Source: a virus. Taken from it: DNA of 31,626 nt. The notes under the pieces were generated by a model. The model was not told where the DNA came from, searched no databases, and saw only the letters and a program-made list of their open reading frames with translations. The stretch lies in IMG/VR virus record IMGVR_UViG_3300017989_000306, positions 1 through 31,626 of that record, one strand, 5' to 3'. A program made the translations under genes and the position numbers. Below are positions 1 to 8,466 of this stretch, one piece after another. The number at the start of each line of letters is the position of its first letter. Position 1 is the first letter of the stretch.

Positions 1-129
1 TAGAGTCAAGGCCCGCTCTTTGATCTTCGGGCGCCCGTCTGGGCCCGGATCCCCTCGATCAGGATAATTCTCCATGATGGGGAATCCTTCGTAATCAGTC
101 AAAACCATGTCGATATTTCCTATTTTCAT
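1..129 (-). CDS. Partial tail-region protein, cut by window edge
   Basis: The first 43 codons of a gene that runs off the left edge. The ATG at 129 overlaps the stop of the tail fibre gene (ATGA), so it belongs to the same late operon. The visible peptide begins MKIGNIDMVLTDYEGF and contains an acidic, Pro/Gly-rich stretch (DRGDPGPDGRPKIKER). It is too short to assign a family. Its position after the fibre gene suggests another tail or fibre-associated protein, but that rests on position alone. Confidence 0.7.
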   Translation of the reverse strand, partial: MKIGNIDMVLTDYEGFPIMENYPDRGDPGPDGRPKIKERALTL

Positions 130-2813
130 GCCGGTGCCCCCAATCTTTTGATTTTATCTGTTAAGCCCCGGACCTGCTGCCGCAGGGCCTGGTTTTCCTC
201 GTAAATCTGATGAATCGCGCCGAATGTCAACATTGATGTCCGCTTGACGGGAAACATCCCACCAGGGCTTAATATCCCAATTTTCCGCATCTTGGCCGCG
301 GAGTATTTCTCGACTTCGCGCCATCGGCCGGACATGACCCGGGCCAGATCGGCGCATAAAACCGGATCATCGAAGTCGTCCCATGCATTTTCATTCAGGG
401 CCGTATCAAGATACAAGTCCCCATCCTGGCAAAAAATCGCTTTCGTCCGGCCGGCCCCGGATTCTTGACAGCGGAGAGTCCATAAATTTCCGTTCGCGGT
501 TACATTCGTCACTCCGGTTCCGGAGATCAGATAGACCATGTTATCGATCGCCCCGACGGACGTTGATCCCTGGGCTGTTCCGAATGAAGAAACGAAAGCC
601 ATCATTCTAAAACCATATCTGTACTCTGAGAATCCCCGGAAATCAACCCCCCCCTGATTTCCATCTATTTTTTTAAAGACCCCGTATGAATCGGTTTCGG
701 CGTATGTCGTACAGCCATGGGCAATATCCGAGGATTTAAAAGTAAAAATCTCGTCGTCGTTCGACCCCTGATTTATCGTCAACCCGATTGTCATGTCGGC
801 GTTCGATGTGTCGTTTATATAAACCGTATCGGAAAATATCGCCCCGCCTTTTTGCCAGGAATCCCCGTCCTCATCGATCAAATAGAGCGTTGACCAGCTT
901 CCCCCGTTGTCCAGAGTCCGGACCCCGAAAACATTCATGTCTGCCGGGGCGTTAGAATATCCCGTCCCGGATGAATAAAGCCCGTGAATCATGACGGGGG
1001 CATAACTTGCGGACGTTTTTCCGGTGTATGATTTCCGACTGATCCCGGCTAAGTCAAGAGCAAAACTCGAGGACGCGCCGCTCTCTAAAAATCCGGCGAC
1101 AGAAAGCCCTCCGTAACTTGAATCCTGAATTTTTAAATATCCGTAAGTATCGGTTTCGGTTATCGTCGTCATTCCGTGGGCGATTCCTGTTTTTTTAAAA
1201 GAAATCGCCTCCGTTGAATAAGTCAACTGGTTAATCGTAATGCCAATGTTTTGATTCGTGTTCGTGTTTTCATTCAAAAAAATTCTGGACGCCGATCCGA
1301 AATTATACCAAGCCCCGTCCTCCGATATTAATTGCAGCGTTGTCCAGGCGCCGGCATTGGAATATGTCCGGACGGCGAAAATATTTTGCCCAGAATTCGC
1401 GGCGGCAGCCGATGATCCGGTCCCTGTATATTTGATCCCGTAAACCGTTACCATCCCCTCTTGATTTATATCGTGAGTCGTCAAGGTCTGTCCGGATTTC
1501 GCGGAAAACCCAAGAGTATAATTTGACATCAATGCTTCAGAGTATCCCGTGATTTCCGCTCCTCCGTAATTATTCTTTCTGACAAAAGTCATGAAAGAAT
1601 CAGTCTCCGTTTGTGCTGTAAATCCATGCGCGACAGTCGAAGATTTTAGAGTAAGGATTTCATCCGAATTAGCGGCTTGATTGATCGTCAACCCGATTGT
1701 CATGTCGGAATTCGAGGAGTCCCCGATAAAGAAAGCTCCGCCCGTTCCCCATCTTCCGCGCTCCGTGGAATTTGTCCAGTAAACGATTGGAACGGATCTC
1801 GTCGTGAGGATGTCGAATTGGCCGCCGTTTGTCCTTGTCCCAATCCATTTTCGGGCTCCGGCGGCGAGGCCTCCGATTGTAATGTCTCCCCCGTCCGTAT
1901 GGACCCCGAATTCTTCGGAAGCTGCGTCATAATCCGACAGCCCGTTTACGTCCAATAAAAGGACGGGGGTTGAATCGCCGACCCCCAGTCTTCCGGATGA
2001 ATCAAGCCGCATCTTCTCGGCGCCGCTCGTCATAAAAATAATCGGAAGAGCGTTGACTGTGATCAGCTCAAGCGTCCCCGGGGCCGCGTCCCTTGTAATT
2101 AACCATTTTCGGCTCCCCGTTGACTCCCCCCCTAACAAGACATCGCCGCCCCCGGTTGCCGCGCCGATCACGTCCGCAGCTGCGAAATTAGTTATTCCCC
2201 CAACATCGAGACGGATTGACGGCGTACAATTCAACCCCAAAAAATCGGCGTCTGTAAGAATTGAGGATGAGTTCTGGATGGTATTCCCGCCGGCCCCGTT
2301 CCATCGTGCGACAGCATTGTCCGTTGATGCGCCGGGCCCGGAAACCCCGCCGGGCATGTCATCATAATCGATTTTATAATGGATCCCGTCCGTCACGTCA
2401 TAATAAACGAAAAAATCCCCGGAAGCCGCGCCGGCATCTTCGCCCAGGCCGTTGATGTCCAGGGTTAAATCCGTCCCGTTGATCTGGACCCCCTCCGTGG
2501 CTCGCAGCCATTCGGTCGCGCCGGCCCCGTCGTCCCAGAAAACGACCCGGTCCGCGCCGGGATCCGCCAGGTCCTCGATCCCCAGCATGTCAACCGAAAT
2601 AGTCACGTTCCCGCCGGCGCCGCCGTCGGCGACGTTGATCCCGTCCCCGTCAGCCAGGACCCGTTCCTGGGTCAGGTCGCCGTCAAGCGCCAGGGTTATG
2701 TATTGGGCATCGTCTGGGGCCCCGCCGCCCCCGCCGCCGCCGGCGGACGGAAGCCGGATCTCAATAGACAAAATTTGCTTGTTGATCTTCCGGATTTCGT
2801 CGGCGATATTCAT
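126..2813 (-). CDS. Tail fibre / receptor-binding protein with internal repeats
   Basis: A long fibre-like protein of about 895 residues. I chose the ATG at 2813, which forms an ATGA overlap with the upstream tail gene, over an in-frame TTG at 2882 that would give a 73-base overlap and lacks a visible ribosome site. After a short N-terminal helix comes a Gly run, then beta-rich sequence with shaft motifs such as SSGRLGVGDSTP, typical of trimeric fibres. Two copies of a module around GSRKWLITR/GARKWIGTR are followed by three copies of a module of about 150 residues, beginning near residues 365, 515 and 665, each carrying a TIGLTINQ-like motif and an AHG..T..ETD motif. The C-terminus (YEENQALRQQVRGLTDKIKRL) is a predicted coiled coil and resembles the end of S74-type intramolecular chaperone regions, although I see no certain protease motif. 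Host recognition is inferred from architecture and position. Confidence 0.8.
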   Translation of the reverse strand: MNIADEIRKINKQILSIEIRLPSAGGGGGGGAPDDAQYITLALDGDLTQERVLADGDGINVADGGAGGNVTISVDMLGIEDLADPGADRVVFWDDGAGATEWLRATEGVQINGTDLTLDINGLGEDAGAASGDFFVYYDVTDGIHYKIDYDDMPGGVSGPGASTDNAVARWNGAGGNTIQNSSSILTDADFLGLNCTPSIRLDVGGITNFAAADVIGAATGGGDVLLGGESTGSRKWLITRDAAPGTLELITVNALPIIFMTSGAEKMRLDSSGRLGVGDSTPVLLLDVNGLSDYDAASEEFGVHTDGGDITIGGLAAGARKWIGTRTNGGQFDILTTRSVPIVYWTNSTERGRWGTGGAFFIGDSSNSDMTIGLTINQAANSDEILTLKSSTVAHGFTAQTETDSFMTFVRKNNYGGAEITGYSEALMSNYTLGFSAKSGQTLTTHDINQEGMVTVYGIKYTGTGSSAAAANSGQNIFAVRTYSNAGAWTTLQLISEDGAWYNFGSASRIFLNENTNTNQNIGITINQLTYSTEAISFKKTGIAHGMTTITETDTYGYLKIQDSSYGGLSVAGFLESGASSSFALDLAGISRKSYTGKTSASYAPVMIHGLYSSGTGYSNAPADMNVFGVRTLDNGGSWSTLYLIDEDGDSWQKGGAIFSDTVYINDTSNADMTIGLTINQGSNDDEIFTFKSSDIAHGCTTYAETDSYGVFKKIDGNQGGVDFRGFSEYRYGFRMMAFVSSFGTAQGSTSVGAIDNMVYLISGTGVTNVTANGNLWTLRCQESGAGRTKAIFCQDGDLYLDTALNENAWDDFDDPVLCADLARVMSGRWREVEKYSAAKMRKIGILSPGGMFPVKRTSMLTFGAIHQIYEENQALRQQVRGLTDKIKRLGAPA

Positions 2814-3655
2814 AAAAGCCTGATCCCCTTCGAAAGCGTTTTTAATGGCATCGTCCAGGTTCTTAATTCGTCCGTGGGGCAATAGGGCCCGCGTTCGGCA
2901 AAATCGGAATCCTTGTCGATCATGACGTAATAGCAGAATTTCAAGGCGTCGTCTGGAACGATGATAAATTTCCCGCCGGAATTCTCAACGGCCAGCAGAA
3001 AGGTCTGAATCTCGTCCTGGACGGTTGGATCTCCGACGTTGACAAAAGTCAGGTCCAGGCGTTCGGAGTCGGCCAGCTTGACGGGCCAGTCCATCCCGTA
3101 ATCAGTCCGTTTGTTCCCCCTGTAGAAAGCCGGTCCATCCGCCCGGCCCGGCTGCAGGTGTACTCCGGCGCCGAATGATTGAACCAGACCCAGGACCAGC
3201 TCCCCGACTTCGATGAATCCGTCCCCGTTGTTTTCGTCTATGAAATCAAATCGGATCGATGGGTAGGTCTGATCCGTGATCCGATATAAATCATTCCGGT
3301 TGGTGATCATCCGGGGTTTTAGGTCGATCTCGACGTCTGGGGCGTCCCAATCGCAGGACCCGGACTCTTCGCACGGATCAGAACAAAATTTCAGGCGCAG
3401 CTCATCGTTGCCGCCGGCCAGGGCCGTCAGGTTGTGATTAAAGATTCCGGCGAAAGTGACCCGCTCCCCGCCGGAAACCGTCGATTCAATGCAAATCCAT
3501 TCCGGATCCCCGGCGGACCCGACCCCAGTAAATCGAAACGGCTTTGATGGCCTCTTGTTGTATAAAAATTCCTTGACGTATAGATCATCCTCGCTGCTGG
3601 TACAGCAAAGCGTTGTTTCATCAATAATATTTTCAATCAAGTATCTGACGGCCAT
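2810..3655 (-). CDS. Distal or minor tail protein with EF-hand-like loop
   Basis: A 281-residue protein between tape measure and fibre, where distal tail or baseplate-hub proteins sit in siphoviruses. It has a good GAGGAG site upstream of the ATG at 3655. The fold looks beta-rich. The N-terminal half has a phrase (VTFAGIFNHNLTAL) seen in jelly-roll-type phage structural proteins. The C-terminal half contains FVNVGDPTVQDEIQTFL and ends with WTMPLKTLSKGIRLL. Near residue 140 the segment DENNGDGFIEVGEL resembles an EF-hand/dockerin calcium loop, with Asp, Gly, Ile and Glu at loop positions 5, 6, 8 and 12 and Glu rather than Asp at position 1. It also has a cysteine-rich loop (CSDPCEESGSC). The exact tail role is inferred from position. 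Confidence 0.65.
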   Translation of the reverse strand: MAVRYLIENIIDETTLCCTSSEDDLYVKEFLYNKRPSKPFRFTGVGSAGDPEWICIESTVSGGERVTFAGIFNHNLTALAGGNDELRLKFCSDPCEESGSCDWDAPDVEIDLKPRMITNRNDLYRITDQTYPSIRFDFIDENNGDGFIEVGELVLGLVQSFGAGVHLQPGRADGPAFYRGNKRTDYGMDWPVKLADSERLDLTFVNVGDPTVQDEIQTFLLAVENSGGKFIIVPDDALKFCYYVMIDKDSDFAERGPYCPTDELRTWTMPLKTLSKGIRLL

Positions 3656-3668
3656 GGCCTTTTCTCCT

Positions 3669-6293
3669 CTATGCCATTTCCAGGGCCCGCTTTAAATCCG
3701 TCTTCTTGAAATTCGCCCGCATCGCCCGGACGATCGCTGGGATTAATTCGCGCCGGGTGTATTCGTCGGTAGTTATGACCTGGCCGTCAATTTTCACGAT
3801 GTTCTGAACCGTGATCGGCCCGGCCGCCCGTTTCCCCGCTGCGGCGGTTACGGCGTTTTTCTCGGCGATCTCCCGCATGACGTTTTCGACCTGGCTGGAT
3901 CTGGCCGTGATCTCCGGATCCCCGGTCGTTCCGTGGGTGACGATCATTTCCGTGTTGGTAGAAACGGCCCCATGTTGGGCCCCTTTCAAACCCCGCAGGA
4001 TCTTAACCGCCGCGTTCGCGTTGGCGTCTATGCTCCGCAAGTGCTTTGTATGGTTCCAGCTGACCTTTTGAATCGACCCCAGCAGCTTTTCCCGGGTCCA
4101 TCCGCTTTTCTTGATATCTTCGAAAATAGCAATTCCATTGTGGACAATGGCATTGACCAGGTGCTGAGTATTTTCCCAGATGTTGTGCAGCTCCCGGTTC
4201 GTGGCATCGATGGCGCCCTTCGTCTTGCTGCCGGCGACCAGGCTGGCCAGGCCGGAAACGATTCCGCCGGCGACGTTTCCGATAATGCCGGCCGGGCTGA
4301 AATTGGCCGCAGCGCCGGTCAGGCTGGTCAGGGCATCGCCGGCGACCCCGCCGCCGCCTCCGCCGCCGCCCGTGAATATGCTTGACAGGGCCCCCCCGAT
4401 ATCACTCAAAAGGCTGCCGGCCAGGTCCTTGACGCCGGAAAGCGCCCCCCCGATAAAATCGACCGTAAATTTGCTTATCATTTGGCCGACGATATCGAAA
4501 AATTGGGTTTTCATCGAATCGACGATCCCCGCCCACCCCTCTTTAAACGTCATCGAGCGGGACAAAACCTGGCCGATCGTCGACGACCATTTTGTCCGCA
4601 GGCCGTCCGCAAATGATCCCCAATCAATCAGGGCCTTTGTGGTTTTTTCCTTGACCGTCGCCGAAAAATCGCCGACTTTGGTTTCCATCGTGTCGACCGC
4701 CTGGCCGACGACATCCCCCAGATCCCGGGCCGGCGGGATGGCGGTTTCGGTCGCTGTGGCCATGTCCAGGATTTCATCGCTGGCGGCCTTCGTGGCGGCC
4801 TGGTATGTTTCCAGGTCGATCGTACCGTCTTTGTATGCCTGATGTAAATTCTCGAGGTAGCCTTCCAGGACCGCGACCCGTTCCTTTTTCTCGTCGATCG
4901 TCTTTAGTCCCAGGTCGCCCAGAAAATCCGTCCAGGTCTTCGTTTTTTCTGTGACCGCAGCCGCAGCGTTGCCGGCGTCGGTCAGGCCGGCCGTGAAATC
5001 TTCCAGGGCCGGGACGTTGACTTCCAGGCTCTTTTTGTGTTCGTCGTAAGCCGCTTTCGATTCCTTGGCGACTTTGGTCAGGCCCTCCTGGATCTTTTTC
5101 CCTTCCTTGCCGCGCTTGATGTTGATGGCCATGGCCGCGGCGTTGTCTTTGTATTTCCGCCGCAGATTGTCAAACTCTTCGGCCGAAACGCCGGCCGCCT
5201 CTGCCGACCGTTTCAACTTGTCCATCAGCTTGGCGTTGGCCTCTTCCGCGTTCCGGGCCGACTGTTCGGCCTTTTTCTGGGCGTCCCTGACTTTCAGATA
5301 TCCAATCGCCAGGGCCCCCAGGGCCGCAATCACCAGCCCGATCGGGTTCGATGCAAGCCAAACAAAAGCCCGCCCCAGCCCCTGGACTCCGGCGATCATC
5401 CGGGGAATCATCATTAAAATTGGGCCGGCGACGGTCAGGATCCCGCCGGCGGCAGCGGCGACCTTGACGATCGTCCCGGACAAAACGGGGTTCTCTTTGG
5501 CCCATTGATTGAATTTCCCGACGATCTCGCTGATTTTCTCTGCGATCCCTGATACCGCTGGGACCAGGGTATCAGCCAGAGACAAGGCGACCCCCTGGAC
5601 GGATGCCTTTAGCGAAACCTGGGCGTCGGCCAGCCTGGCCGCCTTGTCGGCCGCTTCCTGGTCGTAAACGACCCCCAGCTCCCGGGCTTTCTGGCGCAGC
5701 TCTTCCATGCCGTCAACCCCCGCCGCAAATAGGGGCAACAGCTGAGTCCCCGCCCGCCCGAAAATATCCTGCGCCGTGGCCGCCCGGACCGTGGGGTCCT
5801 CGACCTTGGCGATGGCTGCGGCGATCGATTCAAATTGCTGTTCTGGGCCCAGGTTTTTTAATTCCGCATAATCGACGTTTATTCTTTCGAATGCCCGCTG
5901 GTATGTCGCCATCCCATCATTGGCGTCGGTGATGGTCTTGGCCATCCGCTTGACGCCTTTCTCCAGGGCGTTGATATCGGCGCCGGAGATCTCGGCCGCG
6001 TACTTCAATTCAGATAGGGTTTCCGTGGCGAATCCGGTCCGCAGCGCCATTTTGTGGACCTCGTCGCCGGCCTTCGTGTATTGACTGATCATCAGCCCGA
6101 TCGATCCGACGATCGCCCCGCCGGCGACGGTAAAGGCCGTCCCCATCTTTTTGATCGATGCGGAATTCCGGGACGCCCAGCCCCGCATCCCCTTTTCGTC
6201 TTTCTCCAGGCCCTTGACAGATGCGTCCCATTTCGATTTATCCAGGACCATTTTTGCGACCAGGGATCCCGCCATGAATGCGCCGACTGCCAT
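3669..6293 (-). CDS. Tail tape measure protein
   Basis: An 874-residue protein with a near-ideal GGAGGAAATAAG ribosome site before the ATG at 6293. It is the longest head-to-tail gene apart from the fibre and lies directly after the tail assembly chaperone, the standard place for a tape measure. The N-terminal region has the TP901-type pattern (GDEVHKMALRTGF...TLSELKYAAE...GADINALEKGVKRM). The middle, around residues 270-340, contains hydrophobic membrane-like segments (TVAGPILMMIPRMIAGV, PIGLVIAALGALAIGYL). Long helical, Ala/Lys-rich stretches follow, then a Gly-rich patch (TGGGGGGGGVAG) and a C-terminal region with NTQHLVNAIVHNG. It should set tail length inside the tube. The size fits a long siphovirus tail; an exact length cannot be derived here. 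Confidence 0.92.
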   Translation of the reverse strand: MAVGAFMAGSLVAKMVLDKSKWDASVKGLEKDEKGMRGWASRNSASIKKMGTAFTVAGGAIVGSIGLMISQYTKAGDEVHKMALRTGFATETLSELKYAAEISGADINALEKGVKRMAKTITDANDGMATYQRAFERINVDYAELKNLGPEQQFESIAAAIAKVEDPTVRAATAQDIFGRAGTQLLPLFAAGVDGMEELRQKARELGVVYDQEAADKAARLADAQVSLKASVQGVALSLADTLVPAVSGIAEKISEIVGKFNQWAKENPVLSGTIVKVAAAAGGILTVAGPILMMIPRMIAGVQGLGRAFVWLASNPIGLVIAALGALAIGYLKVRDAQKKAEQSARNAEEANAKLMDKLKRSAEAAGVSAEEFDNLRRKYKDNAAAMAINIKRGKEGKKIQEGLTKVAKESKAAYDEHKKSLEVNVPALEDFTAGLTDAGNAAAAVTEKTKTWTDFLGDLGLKTIDEKKERVAVLEGYLENLHQAYKDGTIDLETYQAATKAASDEILDMATATETAIPPARDLGDVVGQAVDTMETKVGDFSATVKEKTTKALIDWGSFADGLRTKWSSTIGQVLSRSMTFKEGWAGIVDSMKTQFFDIVGQMISKFTVDFIGGALSGVKDLAGSLLSDIGGALSSIFTGGGGGGGGVAGDALTSLTGAAANFSPAGIIGNVAGGIVSGLASLVAGSKTKGAIDATNRELHNIWENTQHLVNAIVHNGIAIFEDIKKSGWTREKLLGSIQKVSWNHTKHLRSIDANANAAVKILRGLKGAQHGAVSTNTEMIVTHGTTGDPEITARSSQVENVMREIAEKNAVTAAAGKRAAGPITVQNIVKIDGQVITTDEYTRRELIPAIVRAMRANFKKTDLKRALEMA

Positions 6294-6294
6294 C

Positions 6295-6516
6295 TTATTT
6301 CCTCCCCGGCAACGGCCAAATAATTCCGAATGCGATGGCCGATTCCATGCTTTCCCTCATCTCTTCGTCCTGATATTCTTCGTATGTCAACCCCAGCCGG
6401 CGGGCGGCCGCCATATCCAGCAAAATCCGCAGCAGGGGGTTTTCAGGCGGCGGAAATTTCGGCCTTTTTGGCAAAAACTTTCCCGGGCGTGATGAATAAA
6501 TCACGCGATAGGCCAT
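6295..6516 (-). CDS. Small conserved-position tail protein
   Basis: A 73-residue protein between the frameshifted tail chaperone and the tape measure. Its ATG at 6516 overlaps the stop of the frameshift product (TGATG), so it is probably translated by coupling from chaperone GT ribosomes. The N-terminus is basic and proline-rich (SSRPGKFLPKRPKFPPP). The rest is helical with an acidic patch (TYEEYQDEEMRESMES). Small proteins in this slot often assist tape measure assembly, but I do not recognise a family and the role is inferred from position only. Confidence 0.7.
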   Translation of the reverse strand: MAYRVIYSSRPGKFLPKRPKFPPPENPLLRILLDMAAARRLGLTYEEYQDEEMRESMESAIAFGIIWPLPGRK

Positions 6517-7111
6517 CAGTCCCCCCCTGTCTGCAGATTGAGAATCTGAAAATTTAACCTCGTCATTTCATCTTGGCAAGCGCTCCCGCCGACCATGCCC
6601 AGGACCGCGGCATGGATGGCATCGAATTTCCGGACCTTGTCCAGGATCCGGGCCTGGCGATCAAGGAAAGTTATTTCCCGGACGTCTTTTTCGAGGATTT
6701 CCCCGATTGACCCTTCGCCGGGGAATTCGGCCGCGATCCTGACGGCCCGCTCGACCCAGGCCCGGACGGTTTTTTTGTTTTCTCCGCGCCGGCTTTCTGA
6801 TCCTCATAAATCCGTTTCTGTGTGTATTCGACCAGGTCCATTAATTCCCGCAGGTCCAGGTCTTCCAGGGTTTCGGCCTTGATCGTCGGATAAAGTACTT
6901 GAATCTGTTCGATGACCGCGTCGACCTTTCCGGCGATGGCGGCCGGCGTCAACTCTTCCAGGCTTCGGATGATCCCGGGGGTGAATTTTTTCGACCTGTA
7001 GACAGTTCCGTCGATTTCGATTTCAATGGGCGGAAAAAGGCTTTGCTTCGTGGATAGTTTTAATCGGGTTCCGCTCACATCGCCCCCCCCGCCTTTACGG
7101 CGCGACCCCAT
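6516..7111 (-). CDS. Tail assembly chaperone GT, -1 frameshift product
   Basis: The long form of the tail chaperone, 198 residues, made by a -1 ribosomal frameshift at A AAA AAA (6776-6770 read on the minus strand). The zero-frame part supplies 114 residues. The -1 frame supplies 84 more, starting TVRAWVERAVRIAAEFPGEG and ending at a TGA at 6518-6516 that overlaps the next start codon. The -1 extension is a well-behaved protein sequence (helical, mixed charge), whereas the zero-frame tail past the site is Ser/Gly/Lys/Pro low complexity, as expected for a terminating short form. In phage lambda the G and GT proteins recruit tape measure and tube subunits, and the position between tail tube and tape measure matches. 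The ratio of products is unknown. Confidence 0.85.
6671..7111 (-). CDS. Tail assembly chaperone G, short form
   Basis: The zero-frame product, 146 residues. The start is placed at the ATG at 7111 (MGSRRKGGGGDVSGTR), 17 bases inside the end of the tail tube gene. The upstream extension of the open frame is shadow sequence of the tail tube gene. The core FPPIEIEIDGTVYRSKKFTPGI, followed by helices (ELMDLVEYTQKRIYEDQ), is typical of tail chaperones. The last 32 residues, after the frameshift site, are a Ser/Gly/Pro/Lys-rich disordered tail. It should act in the cytoplasm during tail assembly and not be part of the mature virion, as known for lambda gpG. Confidence 0.82.
   Translation of the reverse strand: MGSRRKGGGGDVSGTRLKLSTKQSLFPPIEIEIDGTVYRSKKFTPGIIRSLEELTPAAIAGKVDAVIEQIQVLYPTIKAETLEDLDLRELMDLVEYTQKRIYEDQKAGAEKTKKPSGPGSSGPSGSRPNSPAKGQSGKSSKKTSGK
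6770..6776 (-). other. Programmed -1 frameshift slippery site A AAA AAA
   Basis: Seven consecutive A on the minus strand, in exactly the X XXY YYZ phase of the chaperone frame: the codons are ACA AAA AAA CCG. Slippage of one base leads to ACC GTC CGG and an 84-codon extension. This is a standard late-gene frameshift signal. I did not identify a definite downstream pseudoknot, although the sequence after it is GC-rich. Confidence 0.88.
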
Positions 7112-7616
7112 ACTGATACAGCCGGCCTTCGTATCCGGAATCGAGATTAACGAAAACCAAAAACTTGACCATATGGATCCGCTGGGAATCCCGGTCAAAC
7201 TGCAGGTCGAAATCCCGGTACGGATAGCATTTGTAAAGCAGGATCCATTCGCTTTCCGTGGTGCTGGGGATGTTGTCGCACATGGGCTTGATGACGACCT
7301 GCTTGGCGTTGGTGTACATATCACATCCGGCCTTCGCCTTGAATATGTTCCCATGCTCTCCGCTCTCGACTCCGGCCAGCAGGGTTTTCAGCTGCGCCAG
7401 GGTCGACCTGGCCATCGGGATTTCCAGCTCGACATTGGTCCCAGTAAAAACGGCGTCGACCGGGGTCGTCCCGTATCCCTCCTCCTCGACGGTGGAAATC
7501 CCGTCAGTCGTTCGAAGGGAAACAGTCCCCAGGAAAGGCGAAAGATTAAGCGGGGTCCCCGCGTAATCCCAAACGACCTCACAGGGCCCCTTGTCTTTAA
7601 AAGGTAACTGCGGCAT
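7095..7616 (-). CDS. Major tail (tube) protein
   Basis: A 173-residue protein preceded by a perfect AGGAGG, the sort of strong ribosome site expected for an abundant structural protein. It is beta-rich and contains the segment TPVDAVFTGTNVELEIPMARSTL, a pattern common in siphovirus tail tube proteins, where subunits stack as hexameric rings. It sits between the tail terminator and the tail chaperone, the canonical place. A family-level match was not computed, so the call rests on position, size and expression signal. Confidence 0.82.
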   Translation of the reverse strand: MPQLPFKDKGPCEVVWDYAGTPLNLSPFLGTVSLRTTDGISTVEEEGYGTTPVDAVFTGTNVELEIPMARSTLAQLKTLLAGVESGEHGNIFKAKAGCDMYTNAKQVVIKPMCDNIPSTTESEWILLYKCYPYRDFDLQFDRDSQRIHMVKFLVFVNLDSGYEGRLYQYGVAP

Positions 7617-7633
7617 AGTGGCCTCCTCTTTTT

Positions 7634-8062
7634 TTACTCGGCGGACGTGATCGAAATTTTATAATCCGTCTGCCATATAAAAAACCCGCTGTTCGACGGG
7701 TTTTCAATCGGATAGGGTAGGTTGGCGGCATCGATAACCAGGGCCTTGTATTCCGGCCCATCGACGACCGGAAGCCGCCAGCCGGCCGTCCCATGAATCG
7801 AATCGAAAATGCAGTATGCGTCCTCCCGGCCATCGTGATAATCCCGGGCCCGGTTCCGGATCCGGATTATAAGCGGATCCTTCCAGTCGGGAAGTTCCCC
7901 GACCGCTTGGCCGCCGGACGCCTCCAGGATGACCGCGACCTGATCGCCGACCTCGTTTCCGTTTTTGTCTTTTTCCGGAAGAAAACCAACAAAAAGATTA
8001 ACGCCCAGCTCCCAATCACAGCCGGAAAACCCCTCGATGAATTCCGCGATTTCCTTGATCAT
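7634..8062 (-). CDS. Tail terminator / minor capsid-type protein
   Basis: A 142-residue protein whose ATG overlaps the stop of the HK97-gp10-like gene (ATGA). The sequence LFVGFLPEKDKNGNEVGDQVAVILEASGG, with WKDPLIIRIRNRARDY, resembles the short alpha/beta tail-completion proteins that cap the tail tube and join it to the head. A strand near the C-terminus (GFFIWQTDYKISI) is usual for the family. Located immediately upstream of the tail tube gene, as tail terminators are. The family is assigned by pattern and order only. Confidence 0.72.
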   Translation of the reverse strand: MIKEIAEFIEGFSGCDWELGVNLFVGFLPEKDKNGNEVGDQVAVILEASGGQAVGELPDWKDPLIIRIRNRARDYHDGREDAYCIFDSIHGTAGWRLPVVDGPEYKALVIDAANLPYPIENPSNSGFFIWQTDYKISITSAE

Positions 8063-8466
8063 CGGGCGCCCCCTCGGATGGTTTCCGCTTGGATCTTCAT
8101 ATATTTTTCTGAATTCTGGATCAGGCTGGTTTCAAGATATTTCGGCCCGGATCCCTCCAGGGTCCAGTTCCATCCGTCCGGCGCTTCGTGCAGCCGGGCG
8201 GCATACGGCGTATTGAATCCGGCCGTGATGGCGACCCCTTTCCCCTCGATCCGCGGCTCCCCGATCAGCTGCGACCGCCACAGGTGGCCGTGTAAATGCG
8301 GGACCCGGGGCTCGTCCTGGATGGCGTCGGCCAGCAGGGCCGCGGCCGCCCGCTTGGCCCCCTGCAGGCCCAGGCCGGGAATCGTATCCTTGACCAATTT
8401 CTGAAATTTTATGTCAAAATCGGACGTATCCAGAGTAAAAGGCCCGTGATCCTGTTTATTTATCAT
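8059..8466 (-). CDS. HK97-gp10-like head-tail joining protein
   Basis: A 135-residue protein beginning at the ATG at 8466 (MINKQDHG), which forms an ATGA overlap with the preceding gene. The upstream 24 residues of the open frame are shadow sequence. The pattern GAKRAAAALLADAIQDEPRVPHLHGHLWRSQLI..., then GFNTPYAARLHEAPDGWNW and ETSLIQNSEKYMKI, is characteristic of the HK97 gp10-like family: an N-terminal helix, then a beta core containing Y-A-x-x-x-H-E. These proteins act at the head-tail junction or in tail completion. Confidence 0.83.
   Translation of the reverse strand: MINKQDHGPFTLDTSDFDIKFQKLVKDTIPGLGLQGAKRAAAALLADAIQDEPRVPHLHGHLWRSQLIGEPRIEGKGVAITAGFNTPYAARLHEAPDGWNWTLEGSGPKYLETSLIQNSEKYMKIQAETIRGGAR

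Noticed and set aside
2814-2882. Upstream TTG start for the tail fibre
   Set aside because: It would overlap the previous gene by 73 bases and has no visible ribosome site. The ATG at 2813 forms a normal ATGA junction.
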